Below, piece by piece: positions 25,458 to 34,782 of a stretch of DNA of 64,000 bases (position 1 is its first letter; each line of letters begins with the position of its first letter). The stretch is from JAWKZG01 sp041396125 (GTDB lineage Bacteria; Pseudomonadota; Gammaproteobacteria; Competibacterales; Competibacteraceae), in NCBI GenBank assembly GCA_041396125.1, contig JAWKZG010000021.1, positions 1-64,000 of the forward strand, in the 5' to 3' direction. Under the pieces are notes generated by a model that searched no databases, was not told the DNA's origin, and worked only from the letters and a program-made list of their open reading frames with translations. The translations under genes were made by a program, and so were the position numbers.

Positions 25458-26275
25458 AAGCGTCTGAGACTCACTTCGCCGCTGCTGAAAGTGTGTACGC
25501 CCTGATCGTCGGCCAGCAGCAGCGCGCCGTGTTGATCAATGCCCTGTACACGGCCGTGTACAGTGTGGTGCGGGGTGTATAACTGAACCTGCTGGCCCGC
25601 GTAGCGGTCATATTCGGCCCACAGGGCGGGCAGATCAGGCCAGTGTTGTGCGGCAACCTGCTGATACAGCGGCACAATCTGGTTCAGTAACGCCGCTGCC
25701 AGCGTATTGCGTGACACGGTTCGCTGCAGAATCTGCTGTAAATCGGTCCAGGCCTGATTTATCGGAGTGGCAGCAGGCATGGCGACATTCAGACCGATCC
25801 CGGCGACCATAGCTGTGCTGTCGGCACTGGCGCTGCATTCCAGCAGAATTCCGGCCAGTTTGCGGTCGTGCCAGAGCACGTCGTTAGGCCATTTCAGACC
25901 GATACCCGTCACTCCCAGTTCACGCAGCGCCCAGGCTGTACCGAGCGCAGTCAGTACACTTAAACCCGGCAATTGTGCCGGCTGCTGCGGGAAGCGCCAG
26001 AGCAGTGACCAGTACAGATTGGCACCGACCGGGGAGTGCCAGTGCCGCCCGCGTCGCCCGCGGCCACCGGTTTGCTCTTCGGCCAGGCACAGCAGCGGGC
26101 CGCGATAATGCTCCCCGCTGGGGTCTGCCATGACCTGCCGTAACAGTTCGGCATTGGTGGAATCGAGACTGGGATAAATCTCGATGCCGGCCAATTGTGC
26201 CTGTACCGGGGCCGTCAGCGCAGCCTCAATGAGCGGTCGGGCCAGCGCTTCCGGGGCAGATTGGAGCGGATGCAT
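25454..26275 (-). CDS. birA: biotin--[acetyl-CoA-carboxylase] ligase, no DNA-binding domain
   Basis: This 273-residue biotin protein ligase makes biotinyl-AMP and transfers biotin to the carboxyl-carrier protein. STNAELLRQ near 38, EEQTGGRGRRGRHWHSPVGA near 66-85 (biotinyl-AMP loop) and LKWPNDVLWHDRKLAGIL near 125 are diagnostic. The C-terminal small domain (HGRVQGIDQHGALLLADDQG) is present. The N-terminal helix-turn-helix of bifunctional BirA is absent: the chain begins directly at the linker and the aminotransferase stop lies 16 bases upstream. It should therefore be a ligase only, not a repressor. Confidence 0.93.
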   Translation of the reverse strand: MHPLQSAPEALARPLIEAALTAPVQAQLAGIEIYPSLDSTNAELLRQVMADPSGEHYRGPLLCLAEEQTGGRGRRGRHWHSPVGANLYWSLLWRFPQQPAQLPGLSVLTALGTAWALRELGVTGIGLKWPNDVLWHDRKLAGILLECSASADSTAMVAGIGLNVAMPAATPINQAWTDLQQILQRTVSRNTLAAALLNQIVPLYQQVAAQHWPDLPALWAEYDRYAGQQVQLYTPHHTVHGRVQGIDQHGALLLADDQGVHTFSSGEVSLRRL

Positions 26276-26290
26276 TACCGGTGGACGGGC

Positions 26291-27493
26291 TTAGCGCTTG
26301 GCTTGCTTGATCCAGCTCGCCAGCCGTTCCAGCCCTTCGTAGATGCGAGGCTCGGCAGTGGCGTAGGAAAAGCGTACATGATGCCCTTCAGTGGGCTCCG
26401 GCCGACCGAACTGACTGTCAGCCAGTACCGCAACCTCGGCTTCATGCAGCCAGCGTTTGCGCAATTGTTCGGCGCTTGTGCAACCGGTCATCGTGCACAG
26501 CTCGGTGACATTCGGCCAGGCGTAAAAAGCGCCGCCTGGCTTCAGGGCGTGTACGCCTTCCAGCTGATTCAGGCCGTCGACAATAATATCGCGCCGACGG
26601 GCGAAGCTTGCCATCATTTGTTCGTGTTCCTGCTGTGGGCCGGTCAAGGCCTCGACCGCCGCCCATTGGGCAATCGAACTGGCGCAGGAATCGGTATTGG
26701 TGATCCAGGTGGAAAAATACGGCGCGAGGATTTTATTGGCTGCAAACCCCAGCCGCCAGCCGGTCATGGCATAGCTTTTGGAGGCACCGTCCAGCACGAT
26801 AGTGCGTTCGGTCATGTCCGGGATCTGGGCAATACTGGCGAATTCGTCGTCGTGCACCATGCGCGAATACACTTCGTCCGAGAAAACCCAGCAGTCGGGG
26901 TAATCGCGTAGAATTTCGGCGATGGCCTCCAGCTCGGGCCGGGTCAGGGTGCGGCCGGTGGGATTATGCGGCGAATTCAGAATCAGCAGCCGGGTGTTTT
27001 TATTGATTTTGGCGCGCAGAACGTCCAGATCGAAGGTGAACGCTTCGCGCTCGACCAGCGGCAAAGCGACCGGCACAGCGCCACAGGCTTTGATCTGACT
27101 TTCATAGATCGGGAAGCCTGGATTCGGGTACAGTACCTCATGCCCTGCACCGTGATCGGTGACAGCCATAATGCTGTACATAATGAAGGGTTTGGCGCCG
27201 TTGCTGACGGTGATGTCGTCGGCTGAATACTGCAGCCCGCGCACCCGTTGATGAAACTCGACCACTGCCTGGCGCAGCTCCGGGATACCCGCCGACGGGG
27301 TGTAGCCGTGCTGGCCCGTATCAATGGCGCGCTTGGCCGCTTCACAGATATTGGCGGGGGTTTTGAAATCGGGCTGGCCGATAGCGAAGCTGATAATGTC
27401 ACGGCCCTGGGCCAGTAATTGATTGACTTCAGCCAGTACCAGAAAAGCATGTTCGGTGCCGAGGCTGGCGGTGCGTTGCGATACCGTGGGCAT
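26291..27493 (-). CDS. class I/II pyridoxal-phosphate aminotransferase
   Basis: The 400-residue fold-type I aminotransferase has ISFAIGQPDFKTPANICEAA near 34-53, LILNSPHNPTGR near 170 (PLP-ring Asn), CWVFSDEVYSRMVHDDEF near 200, and VLDGASKSYAMTGWRLGFAA near 230 with the Schiff-base Lys in SKS. This pattern is that of the AspC/AlaA-like I-gamma branch; substrates may be aspartate, alanine or aromatic acids. It is followed by birA in the same direction, 16 bases apart, probably one operon. Confidence 0.92.
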   Translation of the reverse strand: MPTVSQRTASLGTEHAFLVLAEVNQLLAQGRDIISFAIGQPDFKTPANICEAAKRAIDTGQHGYTPSAGIPELRQAVVEFHQRVRGLQYSADDITVSNGAKPFIMYSIMAVTDHGAGHEVLYPNPGFPIYESQIKACGAVPVALPLVEREAFTFDLDVLRAKINKNTRLLILNSPHNPTGRTLTRPELEAIAEILRDYPDCWVFSDEVYSRMVHDDEFASIAQIPDMTERTIVLDGASKSYAMTGWRLGFAANKILAPYFSTWITNTDSCASSIAQWAAVEALTGPQQEHEQMMASFARRRDIIVDGLNQLEGVHALKPGGAFYAWPNVTELCTMTGCTSAEQLRKRWLHEAEVAVLADSQFGRPEPTEGHHVRFSYATAEPRIYEGLERLASWIKQAKR

Positions 27494-27741
27494 GTTAAAT
27501 TCTCAATGTCAGTAATGCTCTAAGACTCCGTCCCCGGCGTTATTGCGGGGGAGCGGATACCTTGCCGGGGAGGATTGCAGGGAAGTGAGGTGGCAGCTCG
27601 CTTCCTGTTGTAAAGCTGGTCGGAAAGAGGGCAGGTCTGGTGCATTTCGCAAGGCTGGCCCGGTGCACAAGCTCAGGCCGGCGTCCGAGGATATTCAGGA
27701 GAGCAAGTGCCATACGGGTTCTCGTTTTTGCTCAGCTTGAA

Positions 27742-29286
27742 TCACATTGCAGCGCCGTCGTAAGCGCCCCGGTTGTTGCCTTTGCTGCCGCCTTTCTTGT
27801 TACCGGATTTGCGTTTTGATTTTGCCGCCGGGCCAGTTGTTTCCGAATTAGTCGTTTCCGGGTTAGTCGTTTTTGGGCTGCTGCCAGCCGGCAGCTCAGG
27901 CGCCGTTGCTGACGGCATCTGAATGTCATAATCAGCCGGAGAAACAGATTTATAAGACGCCCGCTCATATTCATAAGTATGCGGATAAGGCCGCGTGGCG
28001 TCAAAACCGACCTTGCTGCCGAGATAATCCGGGAAGCCGGGATTTAGCCCGTGACCGAAGACATTATCCAGCGTGATAATGCCGCTTTTGGGATTCAGCC
28101 GGGTTGCCATCGCCCATTCCACATCGCTGGCGTTGCGAATGTCCACATCATCATCGACCACGGTGACGATTTTCAGCGGCGGAAAAGCCGCAAACGCAGC
28201 CAGAATTGCCTGTTTGCTCCAGCCCGCCCGTTTCTGTGCAATCTGCACCACCGCATGATAAAAACCGCAGCCGCCGTGGCTGAAATACACATCTTTCACG
28301 CCGGGCACCTGCCGCTGCAGCAACGACAGTACATTCGCCTCGCCCAGCAGGCCGACCGAGTTCCAGACTTCCGCGCCGGAAATAATGGTCTGGAAAACCG
28401 GTTCAGCCCGATGATGTATCGCTTTGACATGGACCACCGGGCGGGGCTCGCGGCGGGCGTAATAGCCGGTGACTTCAGCAAATGGACCTTCGTCATCAAG
28501 TTCGCCGGGGATCATTTCGCATTCCAGCGCGAACATGGCATTGGCGACCAGTTCCACCGCATTGACCTGACCCGGTACCAGTGCCAGCGCCGAGCCCTGA
28601 AACTCGCTGGCAATACCGAGTTCGTCAGTATCCGGCGGGGCCGCCTCGGCCGGCGCAGCAGCAGCAAAATGCAGCCCTGGCCCGACCCCGATATTGATCG
28701 TAATGGGCAGGTTCTCGCCGCGCTCCCTGGCTTTATTAAGATACAGTTCCAGATGCCGCCCGGCGTCGATATTGACGTTCAGCGTGTCTTTATTGACCAC
28801 CATGAAGCGCTGGATAGAGGCATTACGCACGCCGGTGTCGGGGTCACGGGCAATCACCACACCAGCATCGAAATAAGGCCCGCCATCCTGCAGCGCGTGT
28901 ACTGGTACAGGCAGCTTGCCGAGATCCACCTTGCGTTGTGTTTTTTCCAGTACCGGACCTGTTTTATGCACGACGGGATCGACCGGCCGCTGCTGCCAGT
29001 TTTTGATACAGCTCGAGACAAATTGCGGCAGCTGTAATGCCGGTCGGCGCATTAAATCGCCGAGCAGCTCACGCGACCAGTACAGGCCGGTAAACACTGG
29101 ATAGCGGTGGCCTTTGACCTGTTCAAATAATAGCGCTGCAGGGCCGCCTTCAAAGCGTGCAGCCAGTCCGGCCAGATCGTGTCTGGGATCAACCTCGGAC
29201 TTGATTCGGATCAAACGGCCCAGGCGTTCCAGCTCATCAATAATCGAAGCCAGATCAGCCAGGTGTTCAAGTTGCGGGTCTGCCAT
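27742..29286 (-). CDS. UbiD family decarboxylase with Thr/Lys-rich tail
   Basis: From ATG 29286 (preceded by GGAGATAAC) the protein has 514 residues. RLIRIKSEVDPRHDLAGLAA near 19-38, INIGVGPGLHFAAAAPAEA near 195, ECEMIPGELDDEGPFAEVTG near 240 (E-x-x-x-R/E catalytic region), and NPKSGIITLDNVFGHGLNPG near 395 are UbiD signatures. The family decarboxylates unsaturated or aromatic acids with prenylated FMN. No UbiX flavin prenyltransferase is seen nearby, so it must be supplied elsewhere. The last 45 residues (repeated T-N-P-E-T, then Lys/Gly runs) are low complexity and not part of the fold. Confidence 0.9.
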   Translation of the reverse strand: MADPQLEHLADLASIIDELERLGRLIRIKSEVDPRHDLAGLAARFEGGPAALLFEQVKGHRYPVFTGLYWSRELLGDLMRRPALQLPQFVSSCIKNWQQRPVDPVVHKTGPVLEKTQRKVDLGKLPVPVHALQDGGPYFDAGVVIARDPDTGVRNASIQRFMVVNKDTLNVNIDAGRHLELYLNKARERGENLPITINIGVGPGLHFAAAAPAEAAPPDTDELGIASEFQGSALALVPGQVNAVELVANAMFALECEMIPGELDDEGPFAEVTGYYARREPRPVVHVKAIHHRAEPVFQTIISGAEVWNSVGLLGEANVLSLLQRQVPGVKDVYFSHGGCGFYHAVVQIAQKRAGWSKQAILAAFAAFPPLKIVTVVDDDVDIRNASDVEWAMATRLNPKSGIITLDNVFGHGLNPGFPDYLGSKVGFDATRPYPHTYEYERASYKSVSPADYDIQMPSATAPELPAGSSPKTTNPETTNSETTGPAAKSKRKSGNKKGGSKGNNRGAYDGAAM

Positions 29287-29628
29287 TGTTATCTCCGCCG
29301 TTTTGCCTGTTTTTTTGCCCACTGTTCTGCCCGTTATTTTGCCGTTGTTTTGGAAGAGCGCCCATATTAAGCGCAAGCAGCCGCTGTAAACAATATTGCG
29401 GCGAGCCGGCCAGGCACTCTGCGCAGAAAATGAGACGTGCAAGGGGCTCTGGATGCTGCTTGGTCCGAGCCGTATGAAAACAGCTTTGTCGGTGGCCCAG
29501 AGGGCTGTTCATGGTTGATTTGCACGTCGTCGCGTTCTAATGTGGGCGCAAATATACAAGGTGTAGTAGCGGGCGCGAACGTGGTGCATTTTTCATCTCC
29601 AGCAGGAACTAAACAAACCGTTAAACGC

Positions 29629-29994
29629 ATGGCTTATCTGGCTTTGGGCTTTGTTGCACTGGGCCTGGGGATTATTGGCGCTTTTGTACCGCTGATGCCC
29701 ACCACCTGTTTCATTTTAGCCGCCGCCTGGGCTTTTGCGCGTTCTTCCGATCGCTGGCACCAGGCTTTGCGCAATCATGCCCGCTTTGGCGCTACCGTGC
29801 GTGACTGGGAAGATCACCGCTGTATGTCGCGCCGCGCCAAACGGATCGCGATCGGGTCAATTGTACTGACGTTCAGTCTGTCGCTGCTGCTGTGGCGGCA
29901 ATCGACAGTGCTAACGGTGTTGCTAGTGCTGCTCATGGCGGTGCTGATCGGATATATCTGGACCCGTGCGGAACTTCCCCAGCCGGAAGACTGA
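29629..29994 (+). CDS. DUF454 (YbaN-like) inner-membrane protein
   Basis: From ATG 29629 the protein has 121 residues. LALGFVALGLGIIGAFVPLM plus PTTCFILAAAWAFARSSDRW at residues 4-43 is the classic DUF454 signature (PLxPTTxFxLLAA), followed by HARFGATVRDWEDHRCMSRR and two C-terminal helices. An upstream extension in frame, to about 29437, lacks membrane-protein character and is probably not translated. Function of the family is unknown. It diverges from the UbiD gene and converges on the ABM gene. Confidence 0.85.
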   Translation: MAYLALGFVALGLGIIGAFVPLMPTTCFILAAAWAFARSSDRWHQALRNHARFGATVRDWEDHRCMSRRAKRIAIGSIVLTFSLSLLLWRQSTVLTVLLVLLMAVLIGYIWTRAELPQPED

Positions 29995-30029
29995 TCTTCG
30001 GACCAGTCCCAGCTTGCGGGCATCCGCTG

Positions 30030-30320
30030 TCAGGCATATTGATAACGATGCACGATTTGCGTTTTGACCAGCTCGCTGACCGCAGCTTTGAACGCCAGAA
30101 AATGCGCAGTTTGCAAATGCTGCTCAAAGGCCTCGGCGTCCTGATATACCTCGTATAAAAAAACCGTATCCGTTTTGTCTTCCGGCACCAGTACGTCGAA
30201 CTGCAAACAACCAGGCTCATCGTTCAGCGAGGCTTTGGCGTTGCTCAGCATCAGCGGCATGAAGCGCTCCGCTGCGCCACTTTGAAGTTCGAAATCCACG
30301 GTAATGACTAATTTGCCCAT
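30030..30320 (-). CDS. antibiotic biosynthesis monooxygenase (ABM) domain protein
   Basis: The 96-residue dimeric ferredoxin-like domain reads VITVDFELQSGAAERFMPLM, then NDEPGCLQFDVLVPEDKTDT and FLYEVYQDAEAFEQHLQTAH. These are the ABM/YgiN hallmarks (EPGCLxFDV and the E-V-Y-x-D-x-x-A-F-x-x-H helix). Relatives act as quinol monooxygenases or oxidative-stress proteins without cofactor. It lies 48 bases downstream of the mxaL-like gene on the same strand and may be read through from that operon. Confidence 0.85.
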   Translation of the reverse strand: MGKLVITVDFELQSGAAERFMPLMLSNAKASLNDEPGCLQFDVLVPEDKTDTVFLYEVYQDAEAFEQHLQTAHFLAFKAAVSELVKTQIVHRYQYA

Positions 30321-30368
30321 AACGATTTGAGTTCCTGAGTAGTGTGCATAAGATCAAAAAGCAGACGG

Positions 30369-31391
30369 TTATGACGCCGATTGCTGGCGTCCAAGTTGCA
30401 GGCGGCCGAACTGATCGAACAGTAAAATCAGGCCCAGCAAGCCCAGGGCTATACTCCCGAACAGCCAGCGGGCATCGCGCTCTACCCGAATAAATTCGGC
30501 GAAATCACGGTCACGCAGACGCTGTACCAGATGCTGCGGTGTTTCGAGCCGGAGGTAGTGTAGCTGGGTTTTGGCCGCCAGTTCCTGCAGATAGTCTTCA
30601 CGCAGTGACGACAGGTGTTCAGTGCCGGCGCTGATTCGTTGCTGCAGACTGTCCTGCGCCGTGTCAGTACCCGTTCCGCTGAGCTGCTCCCGGCCGCTGC
30701 TGGTGCGTCGACCCAGGCTTACCGTATCGACTTGCAAGACTTCGTCTGCGCGCCAGTAGCCGCTGATTTCACCGGCTTTGTTCAGTTTCGGGATAGGGGT
30801 CAGCCCGGTGCCGCCGATGCCAACAATCAGACCGTCGACCTCTCCCGGCACACCTTTATTGAATTTGGGCGGCAGGGCGACATTGATCGGTGGCGCTTCG
30901 TGGCCGTCGCTGATAAATACCAGCCGGCTCTGGCTCGGTAGCTGCCGGGCCATGACCAGACCGGAGTACAGCCCTTTGGCGACTTCGCTGCGTGTTTCCC
31001 AGGCCATTCGCGGCGAGATCTGCGCCAGCTCGCTGCGCAGTTCGTGCAGATGGGTGCAAACATCGACCGGCAGCATTAATAATAAACTGCGATGGCCGGT
31101 AAACAAGCCCAGTCCAGCCTGATTGACACAGGACTGAGACAAGGCCAGCAAGGCCTGATCCACTGCCCGCTTGGCGACATCCAGACGGGATTCCTGACCA
31201 TTCTCGCCACTGTCACGCACGTTCATGCTCTGGGTGATATCGAGTATGAATACATAGCGATAACTGGCCTGTTGCAGTGGCAGGACCGGCTGGATGAAGG
31301 TCAGCGCCAGCAGCAGTGCCGCCAGGCACAGTAACAGCAGCCGCCAGTTGCGCCGCAAAGTGCTGGTAAGTCGTCTTAGCGGCTGACTCAT
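30369..31391 (-). CDS. mxaL: MxaL-like von Willebrand factor A protein
   Basis: The 340-residue membrane-anchored VWA protein has a helix at 15-40 (LLLLCLAALLLALTFIQPV), a MIDAS motif FILDITQSMNVRD near 48-60 with D-x-T-x-S-M, and VFISDGHEAPP near 160 for the later metal loop. A second helix near 312-330 places the VWA domain in the periplasm. It is the last of six genes ordered R-S-A-C-K-L as in methanol dehydrogenase accessory operons. MxaK/L/A are linked to metal insertion or assembly of PQQ dehydrogenases. The call rests on order and domain; a generic Bat operon is the alternative. Confidence 0.7.
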   Translation of the reverse strand: MSQPLRRLTSTLRRNWRLLLLCLAALLLALTFIQPVLPLQQASYRYVFILDITQSMNVRDSGENGQESRLDVAKRAVDQALLALSQSCVNQAGLGLFTGHRSLLLMLPVDVCTHLHELRSELAQISPRMAWETRSEVAKGLYSGLVMARQLPSQSRLVFISDGHEAPPINVALPPKFNKGVPGEVDGLIVGIGGTGLTPIPKLNKAGEISGYWRADEVLQVDTVSLGRRTSSGREQLSGTGTDTAQDSLQQRISAGTEHLSSLREDYLQELAAKTQLHYLRLETPQHLVQRLRDRDFAEFIRVERDARWLFGSIALGLLGLILLFDQFGRLQLGRQQSAS

Positions 31392-31955
31392 GGCAAAGGC
31401 TGTTTAACGCGGCCAGCGCCAACCGCCTGGCTGCTGGGGCCGGGGTTGCGTTGCGGATCGGGTGTGGCCAGCTCGGCCAGCTCGGGTGCTGCGCGCAAGG
31501 CCTGTTCGAGATTGTATTTGCTGTCCCAGTGGCCAGCATCGGCGCGCAGGCGCTCGCGATACAGTTCTTTGGCAAGTTCCAGCAGCGGCAGCGCTGTATC
31601 GGATTGTTCATTGGTCTGGAGTTGCAAACCGCGCTGCAGATACAGCGTGGCCAGATTATAACGTGCCAGCTGCGTGAGCTGCGATTCAGCACTCGTGATC
31701 ACTTGTGCGAACGCATGAACTGTCGCCTGGAAATTCCCGGCATCAGCATCGGCGTCAGTATCCGGAGCGCTTTCCTGCTGGGCAAGTGCATAGGCTCCCG
31801 CCAGCGCGCCAGAAGCCGAGGGATGCGTGGCGGCTTGGCCAGTTCTGCGTGCTGACAGCCTGATTGTATTGTTGCGCCTGGTACAGCTGCCAGCCGATGA
31901 CACCGGCCAGTATCAGGCTGAGCAGCACGCCGTCAGCGCGAGCCTGCTTAACCAT
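31388..31955 (-). CDS. mxaK: MxaK-like membrane protein, frameshifted
   Basis: The chain starts at ATG 31955 in the frame of the upstream gene: MVKQARADGVLLSLILAGVI, one helix, then QLYQAQQYNQAV. A shift near 31850 leads into the frame ending at 31388, which holds SGALAGAYALAQQ, QLARYNLATLYLQRGLQLQT and LELAKELYRERLRA. One N-terminal helix plus a TPR-like periplasmic domain with YNLATLYL is the MxaK pattern. The stop overlaps the mxaL start (ATGA). Reading the frames separately would hide this gene, so the join matters; it may be a base error. Confidence 0.65.
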
Positions 31956-32954
31956 CGAACGCCAACGCCATCGCTGCACACTCAAACATTGCGCGCTGAT
32001 CAATACTCCCAGCATGAGCAGCGCAAGTCCATAAAACCAGCCCGATATGTCCTGTCCGGGCGCGGTGTCGAGATAATGAATCGGTAAGGATTGCAGGCGA
32101 TTAACATCGGCAATGGCCGCTTCCAGCGCCTGCGGATCTTCCGCGGTATAGACCCGGTACGGTACGTCCAGGGTTTCAAAAAACTGATGCAGACTGCGCT
32201 CCGGCGCGGCCTGATGGGCTTCCCCGTACAAGCCGGGGCTGTTGCGTGAGCGGATGTAAATCCAGTACAGGGCAGTGCGGTAGCGACTGAAAAGATTCTG
32301 CAGCTGAACACGGGTTTCCAGATCCAGCCACGCACCGCCATCGGACACCAGCAGGATAACCCGCGAGCCGGTATAGGGCTGGTCGCGGAAAAATTCCAGC
32401 GCCCGTACCAGCCCGACGCCCACATCGGTTTGCGACAACCCGCGGTCGATATTACCGGCACTGATGGCGGCCTGGATGATGTCGGTTTTGTCGGTCAGCG
32501 GCAGCACCGGAATCGGATTGGTGCTGAACATCAGCATCGCGATTTTGTCGTTGTGACGTTCAGCAGCGAAGGCCGCCAGCAGATCGCGTGCGACCCGGCC
32601 TTTTGCCACCCGTTTGCGGCGCTCGCCGGAAAGACCCGCCCCCCCATCGTTAACAGCCGGGGCGAACGGCTCGTCCATACTGCGGCTGCGATCCAGCAGC
32701 AGCACAATCTGTGCCCCGGTGCCGACCTGTTCCTGCGGCTGCGGTGCCAGATAAGGACCGCTCAGGGCGAACAGCAAAGCGGCCATGGCCAGCGTCATCA
32801 CCGCCCGCAGACAGCGGCCGATCCAGTCCGATATCGGGTCCGGCGGCAGCAGCTCCAGTGAGGAATAGGCCAGTGGTGCAGAACGGCGCAATAAAAACGG
32901 CAGCAGCGTCAGTGGCAAGGCCCACAGTAACCAGGGCTGGCTGAAACTCAGCAT
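31948..32954 (-). CDS. mxaC: MxaC/BatA-like von Willebrand factor A protein
   Basis: An N-terminal BatA segment, SFSQPWLLWALPLTLLPFLL, is followed by a second helix near 50-70. The VWA domain (80-260) has IVLLLDRSRSMDEPF as MIDAS and VILLVSDGGAWLDLETR as the second metal loop. A third helix sits at 308-325. The raw frame runs on to 31755, because it merges with the start of mxaK. A TAA at 31950-31948, in another frame, overlaps ATG 31955 and is the more natural end after a one-base correction. It is gene four of the mxaRSACKL-type operon. Confidence 0.7.
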
Positions 32955-32957
32955 GGA

Positions 32958-33926
32958 TCAATCACCCGAAGCACTGAATTCACTGTTGCCTGCATCCTTA
33001 TGTGCTGGGTTGTTATGCTTTGCGTCATCCTGACGCCGTTCGGCAGCGCGTAATTGGCGCGCCAGCGCGGACAGGTCGACGGGCGGCGGCGAGTGATCAG
33101 CCGTGAAGAAGCGCTGCTGGGAATAGGCAAAAAACGCGGTAATGGGCTGGCGCAAGACTGCAAAATGCGGCTGTGCGCTGAAAAAATCGTTCAGATTATG
33201 ACTAAAGACCGTACCTCCGGCAGTGCTATTGAAAGCCCGGTGCAGTGCCCGCAAAGCTGTCTCCGAGTCCGCTGGCTCGCGCCGCAACACACGATAGGCA
33301 CGGGCAAACGGGCGGTGGCCGCGTTGCAGCCAGGGCAGTAGTGCATAGACCCAGATCAGTCCGAGCAGACCGAGGCCGCCCAGAACTGCCGCCGCACCCA
33401 GCCAGCGCCAGTAGGGCGTCACATCGAGCAGCGGTGGTGGCAGCAGTGGCTGGGTGGCGGGTAAACCACTGCTGGCGGGATCGGGTGCGACCTGACGGGC
33501 CGCCAGCCGCAGCGGCGGTATTGGAATCTGCCAGTTCATCTGGCCGTTGCTGATTTTAAGCGTGTGCTCGGGCAGCTCAATAAGCTGTTCTGGCTCGTTC
33601 AGATTGATCAGCCGGTAGCGCAGCGTGATGCGATAGTGCTGATTATCGCCGCTATCGCCAGACTCAATGCGGTGCTCGATCTGCAGCGGATCGAGTTCCA
33701 GCCAGAGATCGACCCGTTCGGCTTGCGGCAGCGAATCCATATCCAGCTGATAGCCGTTACGCAGGGTCAGTATCCAGGTACGCGTTGCGGTATCGCCCAG
33801 GGTATAACCGTAGGCTCTCGGTTCTACAAGTTGCAGATCGAAGGACTGGGTCGGACTTTGCGCCCGGCACAGGCTGCTGGTTATCAGCAGCAGCAGGGTC
33901 AGGTAATAGCGGTAGGTCTTAGGCAT
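32958..33926 (-). CDS. mxaA: MxaA-like periplasmic/membrane protein
   Basis: The 322-residue protein has a signal peptide (1-22, ending CRA), a beta-rich periplasmic domain (25-165) opening FDLQLVEPRAYGYTLGDTA, a membrane helix at 188-210 (GAAVLGGLGLLGLIWVYALL) and a cytoplasmic helical end. RALHRAFNSTAGGTVFSHNL and FFAYSQQRFF in that end match MxaA proteins. MxaA is needed for metal (Ca) supply to methanol dehydrogenase in methylotrophs. It overlaps the mxaS-like stop by 8 bases. Confidence 0.7.
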   Translation of the reverse strand: MPKTYRYYLTLLLLITSSLCRAQSPTQSFDLQLVEPRAYGYTLGDTATRTWILTLRNGYQLDMDSLPQAERVDLWLELDPLQIEHRIESGDSGDNQHYRITLRYRLINLNEPEQLIELPEHTLKISNGQMNWQIPIPPLRLAARQVAPDPASSGLPATQPLLPPPLLDVTPYWRWLGAAAVLGGLGLLGLIWVYALLPWLQRGHRPFARAYRVLRREPADSETALRALHRAFNSTAGGTVFSHNLNDFFSAQPHFAVLRQPITAFFAYSQQRFFTADHSPPPVDLSALARQLRAAERRQDDAKHNNPAHKDAGNSEFSASGD

Positions 33927-34782
33927 AGAAATAACGGGTCACAGCGTCGGGGTCGAAGCGGTCAAGCACGTATAAAGGTGCCGCATTCCAACGACTAAAG
34001 CAGTGTTCGAGTTGTTCCCGGCGGGCCGCGAAGCGCTGTCGGATACGTTCACGCAGGCGGGGCCGCAACAACAGGGTGCGGCGCAGCCCGGTTTCCGGGT
34101 CGAGCACGTCCACCAGACCGAACCGGGGCAGGGTGTCGTATTCGGCGCTTTGCCAGAACACTACCGGCACCACCCGATGCTGAGCCAGACTGGCCAGCAA
34201 TTTGTCGAGCAGAGGCAGCGGCAGATGAAAATCCGAACACAAAAAAATCAGGCCGGGCTGCTGTTTGATCCAGTATTTGGCCGCCAGCAAACCTTCTGCA
34301 TTGGTACCTTCCGGCTGCCAGTCGCGCAGCTTTTGTACCAGTTGCGTGGCGGCCTGCTTGCTGCGCGTTGAGGGCAGCAGCAAATCCATCCGCGGCTTGG
34401 TGTCACAACCGACAAAACCAAACGGGTCACCGCTGCGGTAGGCAGAAAATCCGGCTGCTGCAATAAACTCTGCCAACAGCGCCATCTTGCCGGCAAAACC
34501 CATGGAGGCAGAGAGATCAGCCAGCGCGGTTACGGGCACACTGGCCGGTTGGCTATAGGCCCGAAAACGCGGACCGCCGAAGGCATCACGCAAACTGGCG
34601 CGGACATCGTAACGGCGTGGATCAGGCTGATCCAGCAAACCCTGATAACCGCGAAACTCCATCCCGCTGCCGAGCGCCCGGCCGCGGTGGGCACCGGGAT
34701 TCACGCCGCGTGTCATACCCTGCAGACGATAATGGAATTCAGCCGGCATGTGCATCGGGCCTGAGGGGGGATTGGTGCTCAT
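33919..34782 (-). CDS. mxaS: DUF58 protein (MxaS-like)
   Basis: The 287-residue cytosolic DUF58 protein has RGRALGSGMEFRGYQGLLDQ near 34-53, where the conserved G-x-E-F-x-x-x-R/L-x-Y-x-x-G/D-D pattern sits, followed by VTALADLSASMGFAG near 85, a degenerate VWA metal motif. It usually works with a MoxR ATPase; the ATGA overlap with that gene supports coupling. In mxa clusters the equivalent is MxaS. Confidence 0.8.
   Translation of the reverse strand: MSTNPPSGPMHMPAEFHYRLQGMTRGVNPGAHRGRALGSGMEFRGYQGLLDQPDPRRYDVRASLRDAFGGPRFRAYSQPASVPVTALADLSASMGFAGKMALLAEFIAAAGFSAYRSGDPFGFVGCDTKPRMDLLLPSTRSKQAATQLVQKLRDWQPEGTNAEGLLAAKYWIKQQPGLIFLCSDFHLPLPLLDKLLASLAQHRVVPVVFWQSAEYDTLPRFGLVDVLDPETGLRRTLLLRPRLRERIRQRFAARREQLEHCFSRWNAAPLYVLDRFDPDAVTRYFYA

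Noticed and set aside
29437..29628. N-terminal extension of the DUF454 protein
   Set aside because: The extra 64 residues lack membrane character and the family starts at about ATG 29629.
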